This document shows, in pieces, positions 31,532 to 40,756 of a stretch of 64,000 bases of DNA. Position 1 is the stretch's first letter. Each line of letters starts with the position of its first letter. The notes beneath the pieces were generated by a model. That model saw only the letters and a list, made by a program, of their open reading frames with translations. It was not told the origin of the DNA and made no database searches. Source of the stretch: Myxococcales bacterium (GTDB taxonomy: Bacteria > Myxococcota_C > UBA6777). The stretch spans positions 124,001 through 188,000 of the forward strand of contig JACKEL010000007.1 of NCBI GenBank assembly GCA_020632975.1, given 5' to 3'. Position numbers and translations under genes: made by a program.

Positions 31532-32803
31532 ATGGTTGGTCGCGGTGCTCGACTTTGGTTGCGGTATGTTTGGATCATGGGTCTTGTTGGGGGCGTGGGG
31601 ATCTTTTTGCAAGCGTGTCCTTCAGAAGTGACACAAGAGAAGCCTTCAGAAAAAGTCGCACAAGAGTCTACAAACAACGAGAGCTTGAAAGAACCTGTCA
31701 GCGTGGAACCTTCCTCACAAGAGGCAACCCCCGAAACGACGGTCGAGGTGGCTTCTGAGGCAAGTCCTGAGCCTGCCCAAGAGCCTGTTGGACCCGAGAT
31801 GACGGCGGAAGCTACACAAGAAGCAACCCCCGAAGATGCAGGGATACCAGAGGCAGATGAGCCCATCGCAGAACAAAGTGCCAACGAAGAAAACGTGATC
31901 GAGACGATCGTAGAGCCGAGCCTACCGCCTGTTCCTGTGTTTGTTGGGGTGGGGAACTTTGGTTTGCGGGCTTATACATTTGATGGTGTGACTTGGGTGA
32001 AGCAGGGCGGTACGGGGACCGGAAACCAACATACAGCCGACCTTTTGCGCGCGGTGGCTTATGGGGATGGTGTCTTGGTGGCTGTGGGAGGGAACAACAA
32101 CTCTCATATCTTGCGTTCTGTGGATGGCGGAAAGAACTGGCAGGACGTGGGCTTTGCGACAGGTGGTTGGCTTGGTGGTGTGACGTATGCGGATGGGGTT
32201 TGGTTTGCAGCGAAAGGTTATGATGCAAACGTCCTACGATCCGATGACAAGGGTCTCACATGGACCAACGTGGACATGAGCAAGTCGCAAGTGAAAAGGT
32301 CCTCTGGTATCCGAAGGATGGATGCTTACCAAGGAAAGCTCTTATCTTTTGGCGATGGTGGGACATTGTATGTCTCTCATGACAAAGGGATTTCTTGGCT
32401 GGATCACTCCTTTACGGGTTGGACAGGGGGAGTCAACTTTGTGGTGTACTTCAAGGGGTCTTGGTTTGCGGGGGGTGGCAGCAATTGCGTGACTTCCAAG
32501 GATTTGAAGACTTGGACAGCTTGTCCTTTTACAGTCAAAGAACTGTATAGCGGGACGGTGGCAGGGGGCCAGCTTTCTCTGTTTCACAATGACCGCTATG
32601 ACACGCGTTTCAGCTACACCAAAGATGGCGTGACTTGGGTGCATGGAAAGACCCCAGTGTACGGGGTTTTGGAAGCTGATGGTTTGTGGATCGGGATGCG
32701 TTATGGGGCTGTTTACAAAGGAGCGTCGATCGAGACGTTGAAAAAAGAGCCGAGCAGCCCGGGTGGTTTTCGTGACTGGGCGGTGGGTTACACGCAACCT
32801 TAA
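31532..32803 (+). CDS. Lipoprotein with Asp-box (BNR/Ycf48-like) beta-propeller
   Basis: The 423-residue protein has a signal peptide ending FLQAC and an acidic Pro/Glu/Thr/Ala-rich linker of about 100 residues. It then has a beta-propeller-like region (about 130-420). Repeats carry Asp boxes of the form S-x-D-x-G-x-x-W: SVDGGKNW, SDDKGLTW, SHDKGISW, and a degenerate TKDGVTW near the end. Such folds occur in sialidases, sortilin/VPS10 and the Ycf48 photosystem assembly factor, and the same fold is common in exported proteins of unknown role. ATG 31532 has GAGGTGA just upstream; an in-frame ATG at 31487 adds residues before the signal peptide. It is anchored at the cell surface or the inner face of the outer membrane. 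Confidence 0.82.
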   Translation: MVGRGARLWLRYVWIMGLVGGVGIFLQACPSEVTQEKPSEKVAQESTNNESLKEPVSVEPSSQEATPETTVEVASEASPEPAQEPVGPEMTAEATQEATPEDAGIPEADEPIAEQSANEENVIETIVEPSLPPVPVFVGVGNFGLRAYTFDGVTWVKQGGTGTGNQHTADLLRAVAYGDGVLVAVGGNNNSHILRSVDGGKNWQDVGFATGGWLGGVTYADGVWFAAKGYDANVLRSDDKGLTWTNVDMSKSQVKRSSGIRRMDAYQGKLLSFGDGGTLYVSHDKGISWLDHSFTGWTGGVNFVVYFKGSWFAGGGSNCVTSKDLKTWTACPFTVKELYSGTVAGGQLSLFHNDRYDTRFSYTKDGVTWVHGKTPVYGVLEADGLWIGMRYGAVYKGASIETLKKEPSSPGGFRDWAVGYTQP

Positions 32804-32850
32804 TTTGTTTGGGTGGGGCTTGGGGATGCGATCTCTTCGATGGAACGGGG

Positions 32851-35094
32851 TTACTGCGTCGAGGTGATATGTTCAGGGCTGACCTCGGGATTTTCGATCT
32901 TGTCGAGGTCGGGATCTGGGAGGCGTTCGAGTTCGAGAGCGTCTTCTACGACTTCGCAAAAGATACTAAGTCGCCCAAGTATCCGAATATACAAGCTGAC
33001 CATACGATCAAGGATCATCTCAGCCGTTTGAAGGATCTGAGGGATATCCTCGTGGTCTGCGGGAAGCGTCTCTATCGCGTACTCCGCGAGGTTGATATCT
33101 CCACGGGCATGTTCAAAAGGGTAAGCCTCGCGACGAAGGGACTTGTCGAAGGCTTGGATATTTTGGAAGAGATCTTGTTGGTTGCGTTCCAGTTCTAGGT
33201 GGGCATTGGGAACGTAAGAGAGTTGCTGTGCGCCCTGTAGGTAGGTGACCAAGAGAATAAAGTCATCGCGCAATTTGCGTAGATCCGAGGCAAATCGACG
33301 AAGATAACGCCATACATTGAGCAGTCGTTGGCTTTCTTCGAGGAAGCGTGCGGACTCATCGAGCTTTTCTTGCAGTTGGGGGTGAGAAAGCAGGCGAACA
33401 GCAAGAAGTAGCCTTTCCATGCCCATCTCTGCGAACTCTTCGAGGACAAGGAGTGTGTCTCTTTGTTCGTTGAGCGTGAGCTTTTTGTTTTCCCTTGCTT
33501 TGTCGAGGTGTTCATAAAGCTGCATATCTGAGGAAGAAGCCAACTGGCACTCCACAAGGCGGACTGCGATCTCTTGTTCGTTGAGTGTAGGCTCTGTTTG
33601 TCGAAAAGCGAGCAACGCTTCGAGTGCAGCGGGCGCTTTTTCGAGCAGTGACTCTCCTAGATCGGCGAGTTCTTCGGTTGCAGCTTCGAGATCTTCGGGG
33701 GGTGGCTCAAGCTCACGGACACGTTGGGGATACAGCGGAACGTAGATCCCTTGGAACGAGCGATTGAAAGCCTCTCGTTCTTTTTCGATGACGAGCTGTC
33801 TTGCTAGAAGGATCGGGGTGGAGACGAGGCTGTCTTCGTGGAACTTGTCTTCAAAGAGCAGCTTGTATTGTTGCAGCGTTTGTTCTTTGCAGAGTTGTTC
33901 AAAGTCGCGAAACAACGTGCGTGCGGGGTGGGTAAGGTGAAAGATCCCTGCGGCTTTCTCGGATTCTGCGTGCTTTACGCGATCGGGAAGGCTGGGGTGC
34001 GAGTCGAACATCCCTGTTTTGGTGTAGCGGATCTCAGACTCAAGGTCTTTGGCGATCTTGTCGTCGATCTTGTCGAGCCTTGCGATCAAAAGAGCGGCAA
34101 AGTCATCTCCCAAACGACCCTCGCGCCAAGCCACATGCAGATCCCCATAGGCCAAGAAAGAAGCGATCTCTAAGTGAGAGACTTTGAGCAGCGTAGGGCC
34201 TAGAACATCCGAGCCTACGACGCGGATCTGGTGGCGATCTGCATCATACTCCATCTGTCGCGTCATAAAGCCGCTGACCAGTCCACCCAAAGCCATCAAG
34301 CACCACAAGATCCCTCGTGTGATCCAGATGCAAAGACGGGCCACATAGAGCCCCCAGACCAAAAGAAAGCTTGTGGACTCAGACCATTCAAGGAGCTTTT
34401 CTTCGAGGGGACCGCGTTCAGAGACCACACGATGTAGCCATTGGTTGATCTTGCGGATGATGTAACCAAAACGCATCCCTGTCCCTTGGGAAAAGTGGCC
34501 TAGTTCATGCGCCAAGATCCCCGTAAACTGGCGAAGATCGAGCCCTGCAATCAAAGGAAGCCCCAAGCGCAACACCATCTTGCGGCGAACAAAGCTAAAG
34601 ATGCCCGACTGAAAGCGTGCAGAAGCGTTGACTTGGAGATCGACCTCAATGCGTTGGGGCATGGGCGCGCGCAAGATCCGACATAACTCTTCGACCAGCG
34701 TGAAAAGTAGGGGGTGCTCTTGTTCATTGAGTGTTTCTGCGGCGTCTTGGTCTTCTTGTTTTGAAAAGAAGGGTTGAAACATAAAACCCAAGAAAAATCC
34801 GCCTGCTGCCAAGAGAGAGATGTAAGACAAAAACCCGATGGTGCTGCGCATCCACATCTCATAGGTGGCAGCAAAGGACCACAAAAGCCAGCCCGCCCCA
34901 ATCACCAAAGCAACGTATATCGCGGGCAAAAGGAGCATCAAGACAGAGGTCAGAAAAAGGCCGACGCGGTAGAACCATGTTTCACGCACAGGTTCAAAGG
35001 TGCCTTGGAAAGCATTGCGCAACATCTCTGGGGTCGTGAGGGGCGGAGCAAAGGACGGACTGATCTGGGGTCTTGAGGTTGGATATTCTTGCAT
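32851..35094 (-). CDS. Large M48 family zinc metallopeptidase with long helical C-terminal extension
   Basis: This 747-residue membrane protein has two membrane spans near residues 43-110 and two more near 245-290. Between them lies the catalytic motif HELGHFSQG (HExxH at about 195), with the third zinc ligand probably in EYDADRH (about 283). This matches HtpX/Ste24-type M48 peptidases that degrade damaged membrane proteins. The C-terminal ~380 residues are helical and charged, without a recognised domain, and make the protein about twice the usual length. ATG 35094 has AAAGG upstream. It follows the alpha/beta hydrolase gene after 27 bases, so the two form an operon. Confidence 0.9.
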   Translation of the reverse strand: MQEYPTSRPQISPSFAPPLTTPEMLRNAFQGTFEPVRETWFYRVGLFLTSVLMLLLPAIYVALVIGAGWLLWSFAATYEMWMRSTIGFLSYISLLAAGGFFLGFMFQPFFSKQEDQDAAETLNEQEHPLLFTLVEELCRILRAPMPQRIEVDLQVNASARFQSGIFSFVRRKMVLRLGLPLIAGLDLRQFTGILAHELGHFSQGTGMRFGYIIRKINQWLHRVVSERGPLEEKLLEWSESTSFLLVWGLYVARLCIWITRGILWCLMALGGLVSGFMTRQMEYDADRHQIRVVGSDVLGPTLLKVSHLEIASFLAYGDLHVAWREGRLGDDFAALLIARLDKIDDKIAKDLESEIRYTKTGMFDSHPSLPDRVKHAESEKAAGIFHLTHPARTLFRDFEQLCKEQTLQQYKLLFEDKFHEDSLVSTPILLARQLVIEKEREAFNRSFQGIYVPLYPQRVRELEPPPEDLEAATEELADLGESLLEKAPAALEALLAFRQTEPTLNEQEIAVRLVECQLASSSDMQLYEHLDKARENKKLTLNEQRDTLLVLEEFAEMGMERLLLAVRLLSHPQLQEKLDESARFLEESQRLLNVWRYLRRFASDLRKLRDDFILLVTYLQGAQQLSYVPNAHLELERNQQDLFQNIQAFDKSLRREAYPFEHARGDINLAEYAIETLPADHEDIPQILQTAEMILDRMVSLYIRILGRLSIFCEVVEDALELERLPDPDLDKIENPEVSPEHITSTQ

Positions 35095-35121
35095 GTCGAG
35101 CCTTTCGAATGAAGGGAAGGT

Positions 35122-35865
35122 TTAACGTGCGAAGGTATCGAGCCAGTAAACGATCTTTCTCCAAGCATCCCACCAATCTTCCGCACGCATGGTGTGTCCG
35201 GATGCTGGATAATTGAGATAACGCAAACGGTCGGGAGGAACGCCCCCTTGGTACTGTAGTTTCTCAAAGAGATTGATCGTACCTTGGGGAGATACTTTGT
35301 CATCAAGTCCCGCATGCACGGAAAGAAGGGCACACTCTCGCAACCTTCCTGGTGAGATCACAGGGGCTTGAAGAAGCAGAGGCCGCAACGTTTCGCGGGG
35401 CAAAGGTTCCATAGGTTCCCAAGATGGAGAGCCCAAGAGCGTAATCCCCACAGGAAGCCGCAGATGCGAGGCCAATGCTTTGAAAGCAGCGTAAGCCCCA
35501 AAAGAGATCCCTGCGAGCGCACGCACTTGGATGCCCTGCTCTTGGAGCGCACCACAAAGGCCAGGAAGCTCGCGTGCCCATTCGTTGACAAGCTCCAAAA
35601 ACATCCTATGACGCGTGAGTGGGTCAGCTTGTTCGAGTGCTTCGAGCGTTCCATCTTTTCTTTCACCGTGGTGAGGGGCGTCAGGAACCACAGCTCCCCA
35701 TCCTGCATCGCAAAGATGGAACATCTCGTTGGCTTGGACTTCTTTTTGGGCGCCAAGTCCATGCATGAGAATGACCACTGGTGCATTTTTTTGTGCGTGG
35801 GGTTGCCCCATCAAACACGGCACGATGTGGCCATTCACAACGAGATGGAGCGTACTTTGTTGCAT
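35122..35865 (-). CDS. Alpha/beta hydrolase
   Basis: The 247-residue cytoplasmic protein is predicted to be a serine hydrolase of the dienelactone hydrolase/S9-like type. The oxyanion-hole region reads HGLGAQ, the nucleophile is Ser in GISFGAY, the acid is in HAGLDDKV and the histidine is in SGHTM near the end. ATG 35865 is chosen because AAGGAG lies six bases upstream; an in-frame ATG at 35952 would add 29 residues. It is the first gene of a probable operon with the M48 peptidase. Its closest activity could be an esterase or peptidase; the substrate is unknown. Confidence 0.88.
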   Translation of the reverse strand: MQQSTLHLVVNGHIVPCLMGQPHAQKNAPVVILMHGLGAQKEVQANEMFHLCDAGWGAVVPDAPHHGERKDGTLEALEQADPLTRHRMFLELVNEWARELPGLCGALQEQGIQVRALAGISFGAYAAFKALASHLRLPVGITLLGSPSWEPMEPLPRETLRPLLLQAPVISPGRLRECALLSVHAGLDDKVSPQGTINLFEKLQYQGGVPPDRLRYLNYPASGHTMRAEDWWDAWRKIVYWLDTFAR

Positions 35866-36029
35866 GTCGGGCTCCTTAATTTTGTAGACTTTGCTGTTGT
35901 TGTGAGAGCGATGTTTGTTCTCAAATCGAAAAATACTGTAAGGTTCAAGCATCGGGAAGCGTCTTCTTGAAGGAACGTTTTGTATGTTAAGCGCCCATGG
36001 AAAGAAAAGCGAGAGTGTTTGGAGGGGTG

Positions 36030-37568
36030 ATGCGCCTACAGAGATTTTTGACGGGATTTGGTCTGGTTTGGGCTGCGTGGCTTTTGCTAGGCTGCGGTGT
36101 TCGTGAGTTGGCGTTAGAGCCCAACACGAAGATCATACCTGCGGATGGCAAGCGAGAAGTTGCCTTTCGAGTGACGGGTCTCGATGCGTTTGGGCAGCGT
36201 GTGGATGTCACCTCGCAATCGACGATCACTATCACTGGGGATGGGGCCGATACCCGCGATGCTGCGGCTTGGAAAGAGCACAAGTTCCGCATCCAAAAAA
36301 CGGGGACCTTCACTTTTCAAGCACAACTTGGGGACCAGACCACAACATCTGTGCAGATCCGCGCATTGGACGAAAAGTCTTACGTTTATGAGATGTTGCG
36401 AGAAGTGTATTTTTGGTCTGATCAGATCCCCGAGCTTGATCCGCAAACCTTTGCATCTCCCCAAGAGATCTTGGAAAAGCTGCGTTTCGACAAAGCCAAG
36501 GGTGGACAAGATCGCTGGAGTTACATCGCAAATCTCCAAAGCCACAACAGCTTCGATCAAAAGGGCGAGTATGTGGGGGTTGGCTTTAGCATGGCTTATG
36601 ATGGAAAAGGCCAGCTTCGCGTCTCTTTGACGCATGCTGACTCGCCCGCAGGGAAGGCGGGATTGCATCGTGGTCAGTTGATCCTCTCGATCAATGGGAA
36701 GACTGTAAAAGAGATCGAAGAGGGCAACTTGTGGGGGACGATCTTTGGTGAGCCATCGACGGGGGTTGTGGTCGAGATGCAGGTGCAAGAAGACGGTGCA
36801 CCCGCCCAAGATATCAGCTTTGAAAAAGGCACCATCCATGTAAGAAGCGTTTTTACAAGCAAGATCTTCGAGCGTGGCGGCAAAAAGATCGCTTACATGC
36901 TCTTTAATCAATTCATCGAGCCTTCCGTCGAAGAACTCAACGAAGCCTTTGCAAGCTACCAAGCCGCTGGGGTCGAGGAGATGATCTTGGATCTGCGTTA
37001 CAATGGCGGCGGACGCTTGAGCACAGCCCACCACTTGGGTTCTCTTTTGATGGGCCGTGAAACCAGCGAAAAGATCTTCTTTCAATACATCCACAACGAA
37101 AAGAACAAGGCTTGGAACAACGCAGTGCCTTTTTCTGTCGGAAAACAGGGAGCGCTGTCTCTCAATCGTTTGTTTTTCATCGCGATGCGCGGAACGGCTT
37201 CTGCGAGCGAGGTCCTGATCAATGGCTTTCGTCCACACATGCCCGTCAAAGTCATCGGTGAGACAACCCACGGAAAACCCATGGGGATGTACGTGTACGA
37301 CTTTTTCGATAAGGTGTTTGCGCCGATCTCTTTTAAGCTCGCAAATGCCGATGGTGCGGGCGAGTTCTTTGAGGGAATCAAACCCGATGTCGAAGTCTTT
37401 GACGATGTGACCAAGCGTTTTGGTGATCCTGAAGAAGGGCCTTTACGCAAAGCACTGGAGGAGATCGCAGGTCCCAGCGGCCAAAGCAAACTTCCTTTGC
37501 GGGTGCAGCTTGCACCCACAAAGAGTATCCCCATGCACGGATTACGCCGTCTTATCGGGGCTTTCTAA
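36030..37568 (+). CDS. S41 family (C-terminal processing type) peptidase lipoprotein with PDZ domain
   Basis: This 512-residue exported protease has a signal peptide ending in the classical lipobox LLGC. A beta-rich Ig-like segment follows (about residues 28-115). A PDZ domain around residues 180-260 contains SPAGKAGLHRGQ. The S41 core has ILDLRYNGGG, the catalytic Ser in GTASASEVL and the Lys in GETTHGKPMGM. It should cut proteins or peptides in the periplasm or at the outer membrane, like other Tsp/CtpA-type proteases. ATG 36030 is chosen because GGAGG lies four bases upstream; ATG 35997 lacks a ribosome binding site but would also give a lipoprotein. Its 3' end overlaps the 3' end of the opposite efflux gene by 27 bases. 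Confidence 0.9.
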   Translation: MRLQRFLTGFGLVWAAWLLLGCGVRELALEPNTKIIPADGKREVAFRVTGLDAFGQRVDVTSQSTITITGDGADTRDAAAWKEHKFRIQKTGTFTFQAQLGDQTTTSVQIRALDEKSYVYEMLREVYFWSDQIPELDPQTFASPQEILEKLRFDKAKGGQDRWSYIANLQSHNSFDQKGEYVGVGFSMAYDGKGQLRVSLTHADSPAGKAGLHRGQLILSINGKTVKEIEEGNLWGTIFGEPSTGVVVEMQVQEDGAPAQDISFEKGTIHVRSVFTSKIFERGGKKIAYMLFNQFIEPSVEELNEAFASYQAAGVEEMILDLRYNGGGRLSTAHHLGSLLMGRETSEKIFFQYIHNEKNKAWNNAVPFSVGKQGALSLNRLFFIAMRGTASASEVLINGFRPHMPVKVIGETTHGKPMGMYVYDFFDKVFAPISFKLANADGAGEFFEGIKPDVEVFDDVTKRFGDPEEGPLRKALEEIAGPSGQSKLPLRVQLAPTKSIPMHGLRRLIGAF

Positions 37569-40500
37569 CAACGCTGGTGATTCTATCGAAAGCTGATCCG
37601 CTTCTTCGGTCGCGTGGGGCTCGGGTTCTTCGTGTGGTGGGCGAGGGTTGAGGGTTGGGGGACCCCACAGTGCGTACACTGAGGGCAAGACAAACAACGT
37701 CAATAACATCGAGGTAAAGATCCCGCCGATTACAACGGTCGCTAGGGGGCGTTGGACTTCGGCCCCTGACGATGTGGCGATGGCCATGGGCAAGAATCCG
37801 ATCGCGTCTGTCAATGCGGTCATCAGGACGGGGCGTAGGCGTTCTTCTGCACCAAGGATCACAGCTTCGTGACGTTCATGTCCTTCTTGTTGGTTTTGTT
37901 GGATGGCACTGAGTAACACGACGCCGTTCATGACTGCGATCCCGAACAGTGCGATGAATCCGACCGCAGCGCTGATACTCAGCGGCATCCCACGCAGGGC
38001 GAGTGCAAAGATCCCACCCGTCGCAGCAATAGGGATGTTGAGATAGATCAACAGCGTGACTTGCGCAGAGCCGAAAGCGATCTGCAACAGCGCAAAGATC
38101 AAAAGCAAGGTTAGTGGAACCACCACCAACAAGCGTTGAGAAGCGCTCGCAAGCTGTTTGAACTGACCACCCCACTCAATAAAAAAGCCTTCTGGCATCT
38201 TGAGTTGTTGGCTTTTTTGTGCTGCGGCGATGGCTTGTTTGGCTTCTTGCACAAAAGAGCTGAGGTCGCGACCGCGCACGTTGATTTGTACGATGATGCG
38301 GCGTTTTCCTTGCTCCCGCTGGATCTGTACGGGGCCTTCTTCTGTCCAGATTCGTGCGACTTTGTGCAAGGGAAGCAGCTTGTCATTGCGTGTACGCACG
38401 GGGAGTAAGCGGATGGCTTCAAGGTTGGTGCGGTCGAGCTTTTGGAAGCGGACGCGCAACGAGAAACGCTTCTCTTTTTCAAAGATGGTTCCAGCTTTGA
38501 TCCCGCCGATAGATTCGATGACACGAAGCGCTTCGTCAGGTGAGACACCACAGTGACCGAGGGCTGTGTAATCCAGTTGAATCCGCAGATAAGGGAGACC
38601 ATCTGTGGCTTCGACGGAGACGTCTGCGGCACCTTTGATCTTTTTGACGATGGCTTCGATTGAACCAGCCGTTTGGCGGAGAAGTGCGAGGTCATCACCA
38701 AAGATCTTGATCCCGATGTCCGCGCGGATACCTTCGAGGAGTTCGGCGGTTCGCATCTCGATGGGTTGGGTAAAACTATAACTCGAACCAGGGGCTTCTT
38801 TGTCGAGCGCCGCTTTCATCGCATTGATGAGCCGCGTGTTGTCCATATTGGGGCGCCAAGTGTGCCGCGGCTTGAGATTGATGTAGACATCGCTTTGGTA
38901 AAGCCCCATGGGATCGGTCGCGATCTCTGGTCGACCCGTTTTGGAGATCACAGAGAGTACTTCTGGGAACTGTTTGAGCGTGCGTTCGAGAAGTGCAGAC
39001 TGACGCACGGCTTCTGAAAGCGAGATCGATGTAAGGCGTTGGGCTTGGACGGCGAGCGTCCCTTCATCAAGGCGAGGCAAAAACTCCGCACCCATCCGCG
39101 TTGCAAACACCACACTCAAAAAGAAGATGGCCAACGCTCCCCCCAAGATCAGCTTGGGATGACGCAAACTTTTCTGAAGGATCGGGCGGTAGATCCAGTG
39201 GAAAAAGCGCATCAACCAAGTTTGGTGGTCCTTGGTATCGAGCGGAAAGACCATCGAAGCCAAGACAGGGATCAGGGTGAGAGAGAGCAACAAAGCCCCA
39301 ATCAACGCAAAGATCACTGTCCAAGCCATGGGACGAAACAGCTTGCCTTCCACATTTTGAAGCGTGAGGATCGGTAGATAAACGAGGATAATGATCCCCA
39401 CGGAAAAGGCGATGGGACGGCTGACTTCGCTTGCGGCTTGGGTCACCGCTTCGGTTGTATCTTTCCAAGCGATCTTGCGCGTCGCCAAGATCAACACAGC
39501 GTGTTCGACCATGACGACCGCGCCATCGACAATGATCCCAAAGTCGATGGCCCCCAAACTCATCAAGTTACCGCTCAGACCCATCCAACGCATGCAGATC
39601 AGCGCAAAGAGCATCGAGAGTGGGATCGTCAAAGCCACCAACAGTCCGCCGCGTAAGTCTCCAAGCAAAAGAAACAACACGATGATAACGAGGATACCAC
39701 CTTCGATCAGATTGTTTCTGACGGTCTTGAGGGTGCGATCCACAAGCGCAGAGCGGTCGTAAAAGACGTCTAGTTTGACATCTTTGGGCAGACCTGGCTT
39801 GAGTTGATCGATCCTTTCTTTGATGGCGTGCACAACATCACGGGCATTGGCTCCCAACAACATCATGACAGTGGCCGTCACCACTTCGCCGCGTCCATCG
39901 CGGGTTGCGATCCCTTGACGGGGCATCGGGGCGAACCGCACGTCAGCGATCTGGCCGATCTTGACAGGGGAGTGTCCTGTTTGGGGACGAAGTGGCAAAG
40001 ACTTGATATCTTCGAGGCTTTTTAAGAAGCCCTCACCACGCACCACCAACTGTTCCCCCGAACGCTGGATGTAACCACCTCCCACGTTGCGGTTGCTTTG
40101 TTGAAGGGCCTGCAAGATGTCGGTCACACTGAGGTTATAGACGTGGAGACGTTGTGGAGAGAGCGCCACCTCGTAGGTGCGCATCTGCCCGCCAAGTGAG
40201 TTGACTTCGATGACGCCAGGAACCATGCGCAAAGCGGGAGCGATGTACCAATCGAGCAGCGTGCGAAGCTGCATGGATGTGCGCTTTTTGCTTTGGATCT
40301 CAAACTGGAAGATCTCGCTCAAGCCCGTAGAAAGGGGGCCCATCGAAGGCGTTCCATAGCCTTGCGGGATCTCTTCTCGCGCTTGTGTCAGTCGTTGGCT
40401 GATGATCTGCCTTGCCCAGTGGATGTCCGTGCCTTCTTGGAAGACCACTGTGATTACGGAGAGACCGATCTGGCTCAAAGAGCGGATCTCTTCGAGTTTT

Positions 40501-40730
40501 GGGATACCTGCCATCGCTTGTTCGATGGGGTAGGTCACTTGTTTTTCGACTTCTGTTGGGGCAAGGCCTGGGCAAGAGGTAAGGATCTGGATCTGCACGT
40601 TGGTGAGGTCAGGGACCGCATCAATGGGCAACTCTTGAAACGAACGCCATCCCCAAAGGACCAGAAACACACTCGCCAAGAGAATCAAAAAGCGATTTTG
40701 TAGAGAATACGTTGGGATCTTTGCGAACAT
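37542..40730 (-). CDS. czcA: Heavy-metal efflux RND transporter, CzcA/CusA family
   Basis: This 1062-residue inner-membrane antiporter exports divalent or monovalent metal cations using the proton gradient. It has the usual twelve membrane helices in two halves. Near residue 395 the fourth helix reads DFGIIVDGAVVMVE, keeping the acidic positions that act in proton relay in CzcA. ATG 40730 follows the adaptor gene after 26 bases. It is the third gene of a C-B-A operon. Whether it moves cobalt, zinc, cadmium, copper or silver cannot be decided from these motifs. Its 3' end overlaps that of the S41 protease gene. Confidence 0.95.
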   Translation of the reverse strand: MFAKIPTYSLQNRFLILLASVFLVLWGWRSFQELPIDAVPDLTNVQIQILTSCPGLAPTEVEKQVTYPIEQAMAGIPKLEEIRSLSQIGLSVITVVFQEGTDIHWARQIISQRLTQAREEIPQGYGTPSMGPLSTGLSEIFQFEIQSKKRTSMQLRTLLDWYIAPALRMVPGVIEVNSLGGQMRTYEVALSPQRLHVYNLSVTDILQALQQSNRNVGGGYIQRSGEQLVVRGEGFLKSLEDIKSLPLRPQTGHSPVKIGQIADVRFAPMPRQGIATRDGRGEVVTATVMMLLGANARDVVHAIKERIDQLKPGLPKDVKLDVFYDRSALVDRTLKTVRNNLIEGGILVIIVLFLLLGDLRGGLLVALTIPLSMLFALICMRWMGLSGNLMSLGAIDFGIIVDGAVVMVEHAVLILATRKIAWKDTTEAVTQAASEVSRPIAFSVGIIILVYLPILTLQNVEGKLFRPMAWTVIFALIGALLLSLTLIPVLASMVFPLDTKDHQTWLMRFFHWIYRPILQKSLRHPKLILGGALAIFFLSVVFATRMGAEFLPRLDEGTLAVQAQRLTSISLSEAVRQSALLERTLKQFPEVLSVISKTGRPEIATDPMGLYQSDVYINLKPRHTWRPNMDNTRLINAMKAALDKEAPGSSYSFTQPIEMRTAELLEGIRADIGIKIFGDDLALLRQTAGSIEAIVKKIKGAADVSVEATDGLPYLRIQLDYTALGHCGVSPDEALRVIESIGGIKAGTIFEKEKRFSLRVRFQKLDRTNLEAIRLLPVRTRNDKLLPLHKVARIWTEEGPVQIQREQGKRRIIVQINVRGRDLSSFVQEAKQAIAAAQKSQQLKMPEGFFIEWGGQFKQLASASQRLLVVVPLTLLLIFALLQIAFGSAQVTLLIYLNIPIAATGGIFALALRGMPLSISAAVGFIALFGIAVMNGVVLLSAIQQNQQEGHERHEAVILGAEERLRPVLMTALTDAIGFLPMAIATSSGAEVQRPLATVVIGGIFTSMLLTLFVLPSVYALWGPPTLNPRPPHEEPEPHATEEADQLSIESPALLESPDKTA

Positions 40731-40756
40731 TGGCAGTTAAACCTTGTGCAAGAGCG

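Noticed and set aside
31153..31884. Minus-strand frame of 243 codons over the divergent region and the propeller lipoprotein gene
   Set aside because: It covers the start of a well-supported lipoprotein gene and the promoter region, with an odd mix of Ser/Val and Pro/Arg parts.
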